Positions 4,390 to 7,795 of a stretch of 7,795 nucleotides of DNA are shown here, one piece after another; position 1 is the stretch's first letter, and every line of letters starts with the position of its first letter. A model generated the notes under the pieces. The model did not search any database. It saw only the letters and a program-made list of their open reading frames with translations, and had not been told where the DNA came from. The position numbers and the translations under genes were made by a program. This stretch comes from Prochlorococcus marinus str. MIT 9215 (GTDB lineage: Bacteria > Cyanobacteriota > Cyanobacteriia > PCC-6307 > Cyanobiaceae). The stretch lies in NCBI GenBank assembly GCA_949486985.1, contig CATBLW010000282.1, forward strand, positions 1 to 7,795. Direction: 5' to 3'.

Positions 4390-5591
4390 GTCCTTTGTAG
4401 AAGTGCCACGGCTTGACTACTGATCCCTTCTTCACGACCTTCTGCTCCAAGGCGTTCATTGGTGGTGGCTTTTACTCCCACAACATCAGTCGCCACTCCT
4501 AACCCTGTAGCAAGTTTGCTGCGCATGGCATCGATGTGTGGCTTGAGCTTGGGGCGCTCAGCCACAACCACCGCATCCACATTCACAACCTGCCAACCTC
4601 GATCTTGCACCAACTTGACCACTTGCTCCAGCAGCATCATGCTGTCGGCTCCTTTCCAGCGAGGGTCATCGGGCGGAAAATATTTGCCAATGTCTCCCAG
4701 AGCTAGCGCCCCGAGCAAGGCATCCATCACGGCGTGGACTAGAACATCGGCATCGCTGTGACCATCAAGCCCCAAGCCATCAGGATGTTCCAGCAACACG
4801 CCACCAACAATTAGCGGCCTCTCAGGCACAAGGCGATGAATGTCGTAGCCGTTGCCAATACGAAGCTCGGGGTTACATGTACTCAAATCTGTTTGCTGCT
4901 GAGCCTGCCATCGAGCATAGAGATCAGGGCGACGCTCTTGTGTACGACTTAGGCGTTGCTGTTGTCGCCATTCAGCAATAGCCCCATGGTCGCCGCTGCG
5001 CAAAATCTCGGGGACCTCCATGCCGCGAAACGTTGCGGGCCGCGTGTAGTGAGGGTGCTCAAGCAACAGATCGCTATGGCTCTCCTCAAGGAGCGACTCG
5101 GCTGTTCCAACCGTGCCAGGTAGCAACCTCACCACACCATTGATGATCGTCATGGCCGGTAGTTCGCCGCCGGTGAGAACAAAATCACCTATAGACACCT
5201 CCTCATCCGCCAGGCTCCTGATCCGTTCGTCAAAACCTTCGTAATGGCCGCAGATCAAAACCAATTGATCGTGTTCAGTGGCCCAACGCTGAAGATCCTG
5301 CTGCTGCAGAGTTTTCCCCTGAGGCGTTAATAAGAGAACCCGCCGCTTGGGCTGAACAGGAATGGCATCAAAAGCAGCAAACAATGGCTCGGGCTTGAGA
5401 ACCATGCCAGCTCCGCCGCCATAAGGCTGATCGTCAACCTTGTGGTAGCGGTCTGTGGTGGTATCGCGAGGATTATGGGTATGCAAATCAGCGATGCCCG
5501 CAGTCAATGCACGGCCAATGACCCCCAATTCAGCCAGTGCAGCAAAAGCCTGCGGCGCCAGACTCACCACATCGAGGCGATAGGGCGTCAT
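4386..5591 (-). CDS. trmD/ispF: TrmD-IspF fusion: tRNA m1G37 methyltransferase + MEcPP synthase
   Basis: One 401-codon frame joins two complete enzymes. Residues 1-230 are TrmD, which methylates N1 of G37 in tRNAs using SAM. Visible motifs: VDDQPYGGGAGM (52-63), the trefoil-knot loops LLTPQGKTL (87-95), ICGHYEGFDERI (113-124) and SIGDFVLTGGELPAM (133-147), then PHYTRP (180-185) and FRGMEVPEIL. Residues 243-401 are IspF, which cyclises CDP-ME 2-phosphate to MEcPP in the MEP isoprenoid pathway: GNGYDIHRL with metal ligands D250 and H252, third ligand H286, DGHSDADV (276-283), KATTNE (374-379) and GREEGIS (385-391). The joint (QQQTDLSTCNPELR) has no stop. A TTG at codon 236 could start a separate IspF, but TrmD would still read through. 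E170 sits where the catalytic Asp of E. coli TrmD lies. It starts 5 nt after the lyase gene stop. Confidence 0.93.
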   Translation of the reverse strand: MTPYRLDVVSLAPQAFAALAELGVIGRALTAGIADLHTHNPRDTTTDRYHKVDDQPYGGGAGMVLKPEPLFAAFDAIPVQPKRRVLLLTPQGKTLQQQDLQRWATEHDQLVLICGHYEGFDERIRSLADEEVSIGDFVLTGGELPAMTIINGVVRLLPGTVGTAESLLEESHSDLLLEHPHYTRPATFRGMEVPEILRSGDHGAIAEWRQQQRLSRTQERRPDLYARWQAQQQTDLSTCNPELRIGNGYDIHRLVPERPLIVGGVLLEHPDGLGLDGHSDADVLVHAVMDALLGALALGDIGKYFPPDDPRWKGADSMMLLEQVVKLVQDRGWQVVNVDAVVVAERPKLKPHIDAMRSKLATGLGVATDVVGVKATTNERLGAEGREEGISSQAVALLQRT

Positions 5592-5596
5592 CGCCT

Positions 5597-6082
5597 TTAG
5601 GCCGCCGGGCGGGCAACCCGACGAATCTCTGAATAGAAACTGCCTTCCTGGGGCATTCCCGTGGAATCGATTGACATGGTGCTGCGTAAACGCAGGTTGG
5701 CCTGGGTGAAACTGATGCGCTCTTGAATCTGCCCTTGATTGGGGCCTGGCAGATTCAGTTCAACACTGCCGTCAGACCAAAACTGCCATTGGCCTTGCCT
5801 TGGCTCAGCATCAGCGGTGGTCACCCGCAAAACCCCATCATTGAAAAACTTCAGCTGACTACTTGGGCCTTGTTGAGATTGCACGTCCAGCCCGCCGAGG
5901 TCATCGCCATCAGCAGAGAGCAAGGTCACATTGATCTCGCCACGCTCACTTGTATGCCAGTCATCGTCGCCATCAGACAACTCAAAAAGACTGCGAAGAC
6001 TCATCCACTCACCAGCACAGAGCTCCAGGAATGCCCCTAGATCAGTGGGTTGAGGGAAGGGTTTGGGTGCATCAGTCATCAA
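5597..6082 (-). CDS. CpcS/CpeS-type phycobiliprotein bilin lyase
   Basis: The family attaches phycobilins to cysteines of phycocyanin, allophycocyanin or phycoerythrin subunits and has a lipocalin-like beta barrel. At 161 residues the length fits. The N-terminal motif FLELCAGEWMSLRSLFEL (18-35) matches the family pattern of Gly-x-Trp-x-S-x-R. The C-terminal signature ERISFTQANLRLRSTM (121-136) followed by GSFYSEIRRV (147-156) matches NLRLR...SFCSEIR of CpcS/CpeS, with Tyr where Cys is usual. Between them the sequence is acidic and variable. Which subunit and bilin it serves cannot be told from this. The start is one of two adjacent ATGs (6082 or 6079). It lies between era and trmD-ispF in a close minus-strand run, away from any phycobilisome cluster in this window. 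Confidence 0.75.
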   Translation of the reverse strand: MMTDAPKPFPQPTDLGAFLELCAGEWMSLRSLFELSDGDDDWHTSERGEINVTLLSADGDDLGGLDVQSQQGPSSQLKFFNDGVLRVTTADAEPRQGQWQFWSDGSVELNLPGPNQGQIQERISFTQANLRLRSTMSIDSTGMPQEGSFYSEIRRVARPAA

Positions 6083-6120
6083 CCCATCCTCTCAGCCCCG
6101 CTGCCCGAGGTGAAAAGAGT

Positions 6121-7050
6121 TCAATTGCTGCCATAGCCCAACTCCGCCAATCGCGCTGGTTTGCTGCGCCAATCAGGCACTACTTTCACAAATAATTCCA
6201 GATAAACAGGTCCGTCAATCAAGGTTTGCATCTGCAGGCGTGCTCCTTGACCAATGGTCTTCAACATCGAGCCACCCTTGCCGATCAGGATGCCTTTTTG
6301 ACTTTTGCGCTCTACCAAAACTGTTGCCAAAACAGCCGTTCGTTCTTTGCCGCCAGAGCGACCACGAGGAGCAGGCATCTCTTCAATTCTGTCAATGCTG
6401 ACAGCAACACTGTGGGGGACTTCTTCACGGGTGTGCAGCAAAACCTGCTCCCTAATTAATTCAGCCAGCAAAACCCGCTCTGGCTGATCAGACACCATCT
6501 CGGGGGGATAGAGCTGAGGCCCGAGTGGCAACCGTTCGACCAAAGTATCGAGAAGTTCCGTACATCCTTCTCCGTTCGTTGCACTGCAGCGCAGCAGCGG
6601 CCATGGGGCATCAGCCAAGAGCTCTCGATACGCCTCTTCCGCCTGATCCTGATGCTGTTCCGCAACACAATCCCACTTGTTGAGCGCCACTAAAACGGGC
6701 AGCTTTTGCTGGCGGAGTAGATCCACAATGAAGGCATCACCACGGCCTGGAGGTTCACAGCCCTCCAGCAACAGCAACACCAGGTCAACTTCGCCAATTG
6801 CAGCACGAGCACTCTTGACCAGCCTTTCCCCGAGCAAATGATGAGGCTTATGGATTCCAGGGGTATCCACCAAAACAATCTGAGCTTCAGGCGTTGTGAG
6901 GATGGCCCTTAGCCGATTGCGTGTGGTCTGTGCCACGGGAGAGGTGATCGCCACCTTCTTACCCACCAATTGGTTCACCAACGTGGATTTACCCACATTG
7001 GGCCGGCCAATGAAGGCAACAAAACCTGAGTGGTGGTCGGCAGAATCCAT
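6121..7050 (-). CDS. era: GTPase Era, 16S rRNA/30S assembly factor
   Basis: Era is an essential GTPase that binds the 3' end of 16S rRNA and aids 30S subunit maturation. The 309-residue protein has the complete layout. The G domain carries the P-loop GRPNVGKST (15-23), the switch-I region SPVAQTTRNR (37-46), DTPG (62-65), NKWD (124-127) and SAT (156-158). The C-terminal KH RNA-binding domain contains LIGKGGSMLKTIG (255-267) and ends in the family pattern LFVKVVPDWR (286-295). Nothing is missing. A short basic insert (PAPRGRSGGKER, 226-237) sits between strands at the start of the KH domain. It is the first gene of the minus-strand run, 38 nt before the bilin lyase, and diverges from the 175-aa unknown gene with only 46 bp between, so its promoter must overlap that gene's control region. 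Confidence 0.97.
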   Translation of the reverse strand: MDSADHHSGFVAFIGRPNVGKSTLVNQLVGKKVAITSPVAQTTRNRLRAILTTPEAQIVLVDTPGIHKPHHLLGERLVKSARAAIGEVDLVLLLLEGCEPPGRGDAFIVDLLRQQKLPVLVALNKWDCVAEQHQDQAEEAYRELLADAPWPLLRCSATNGEGCTELLDTLVERLPLGPQLYPPEMVSDQPERVLLAELIREQVLLHTREEVPHSVAVSIDRIEEMPAPRGRSGGKERTAVLATVLVERKSQKGILIGKGGSMLKTIGQGARLQMQTLIDGPVYLELFVKVVPDWRSKPARLAELGYGSN

Positions 7051-7096
7051 GAACTGGGCTAATGGTCAACCCATAGCCTGACTGCAAGCCTGCCGA

Positions 7097-7624
7097 ATGG
7101 CCATGAACAGCACTGAGCCGAGCTTTGAGCAAGCCATGGAAATCACCACTCGATTGTTGAAACTCTGGGAAGAAGGTGAGCTCAGCGATGAGGTTCTTGC
7201 TGATCAGGTTGGAGAACTCGTCAATAGCCGCGATGGCGCCCGTGGGTTTTTTGTCATCAGCCTTGCAGGGGATTGTCCACTGATGGATCGCCTCCCCGAG
7301 CCTTTGGTGATGCAGTTACGTGCTGCTGGAGATGGGGTTGTGGATTTGAGTGTTCGCAACCTGGCGATGAGCTCTGCCATGGCCCTGCATCATCAGCGCC
7401 AAGCTGATAGCGAACATCAAGAAGGATCGGAGCGGGTCGCGGCACGTTGCAGAGAATTGCTGCGCTTGCTGGAGCCAGAACTTGTCAAGCAACGCTTGGA
7501 GCAGCTTTTGGCGGCCTCCACTGGCAATAGTGGAGAAGATGTCGAATTTCTCAATCGCTGGGGTTATGACGAGGAGCAGAAGCAAGCGATTACGGCCTCA
7601 ATCGAGGCGATTGCAGAAGTCTGA
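7097..7624 (+). CDS. Conserved-looking protein of unknown function (175 aa)
   Basis: I do not recognise the family. The protein is soluble, acidic and mostly helical. The N-terminal helices span about 8-44 (QAMEITTRLLKLWEEGELSD). A more structured middle, RGFFVISLAGDCPLMDRLP (49-67) followed by VVDLSVRNLAMSSAMALHH (81-99), looks like its conserved core. A charged helical region around 111-140 follows (RCRELLRLLEPELVKQRLEQL) and the tail is NRWGYDEEQKQAI. There is no signal peptide, membrane segment or known catalytic motif. Start is ATG at 7097 or 7103, both equally placed. It diverges from era with a 46-bp gap containing a direct repeat of AGCCTG at 7075 and 7087, 12 bp apart, possibly a control site. 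Past its stop the next frame stays open to 7700 with gene-like composition. Confidence 0.8.
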   Translation: MAMNSTEPSFEQAMEITTRLLKLWEEGELSDEVLADQVGELVNSRDGARGFFVISLAGDCPLMDRLPEPLVMQLRAAGDGVVDLSVRNLAMSSAMALHHQRQADSEHQEGSERVAARCRELLRLLEPELVKQRLEQLLAASTGNSGEDVEFLNRWGYDEEQKQAITASIEAIAEV

Positions 7625-7707
7625 AGAGCTTGAGCAATGGCTGATTGACGGGCCTATTGAGTTGTCTATTGATCGAGTGACCAGCTTGAACTCAGCTTGA
7701 TAGCAAG

Positions 7708-7735
7708 CAGTGGAAATAAAACAGTGGCAATAAAA
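7708..7735 (+). repeat. Two-copy 14-bp tandem repeat
   Basis: CAGTGGAAATAAAA (7708-7721) is followed directly by CAGTGGCAATAAAA (7722-7735), with one mismatch. The region 7625-7743 between the unknown gene and the window end otherwise holds a short direct repeat CAGCTTGA (7682 and 7693). The second copy can pair with TCAAGCTG at 7744-7751 across a 41-base loop. No clear terminator with a T run is visible. Confidence 0.7.
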
Positions 7736-7743
7736 TAAACAGA

Positions 7744-7795
7744 TCAAGCTGCCATCGCCAACCGCTTGCGCCAATTCAAGAAAGGAATAGAAACA
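7744..7795 (-). CDS. Possible C-terminal end of a convergent gene, cut by the window edge
   Basis: On the minus strand, 16 sense codons run in from the edge and end PFLNWRKRLAMAA then TGA at 7744. The basic, Ala/Leu-rich ending looks like a protein C-terminus, and a gene here would face the 175-aa gene end to end, with the repeat region 7625-7743 between. Sixteen codons are too few to be sure. One plus-strand frame over the same bases is also open (ANRLRQFKKGIET), so the call is tentative and no function can be given. Confidence 0.25.
   Translation of the reverse strand, partial: VSIPFLNWRKRLAMAA

Noticed and set aside
4836..4884. Separate ispF gene starting at TTG within the fusion
   Set aside because: Not excluded, but the TrmD frame reads through with no stop, so one fused CDS is the direct reading.

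Overview
This window looks like core chromosome of a marine picocyanobacterium, most likely a Synechococcus of the open-ocean/coastal group. The main clues are: a cyanobacterial-type ThiE with a long N-terminal helical domain; a DUF1517 Gly-rich membrane protein; a CpcS/CpeS-type phycobiliprotein lyase, which implies phycobilisomes; a TIGR03792-type protein, a family I know only from cyanobacteria; and compact, weakly Shine-Dalgarno-marked genes of moderate GC. I see no mobile element, rRNA, tRNA or CRISPR array. Family assignments are recognised by eye from the translations; no database search was run.

Left part (1-2440). A 39-residue single-helix membrane protein of unknown function (minus strand) diverges from the plus-strand thiamine pair thiE-thiS, which overlap by ATGA. 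A secreted or membrane DUF1517 protein follows, probably with a TTG start 25 bases after thiS. ThiE makes thiamine phosphate by joining the pyrimidine and thiazole halves; ThiS carries sulfur for the thiazole half. A hairpin at 2453-2477 closes this block.

Middle (2441-3112). This long stretch holds two very small plausible plus-strand genes (42 and 53 codons), a second hairpin, and a perfectly phased 15-bp tandem repeat of seven units next to the end of larB. It is the least ordinary part of the window.

Right part (3113-7050, minus strand). A tightly packed run, read right to left: era, a CpcS/CpeS-like bilin lyase, an in-frame trmD-ispF fusion, a secreted TIGR03792-type protein, and larB. 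Gaps are 38 and 5 nt, followed by overlaps of 4 and 1 nt, so they are probably co-transcribed. The run mixes ribosome maturation (Era), tRNA m1G37 methylation (TrmD), isoprenoid synthesis (IspF, MEP pathway), pigment attachment and nickel-pincer cofactor synthesis (LarB). LarB carries an unusual Q/N/T/P-rich pentapeptide-repeat insert whose DNA period (15 bp) and phase match the repeat just downstream of it.

Far right (7051-7795). A conserved-looking unknown protein of 175 residues diverges from era across only 46 bp. The last 170 bases hold short direct repeats and possibly the final codons of a convergent minus-strand gene running off the window.

The best candidates for something new are the trmD-ispF fusion, the LarB insert, and the 15-bp repeat, whose plus-strand frame reads as a pentapeptide-repeat-like peptide with mostly conservative changes.
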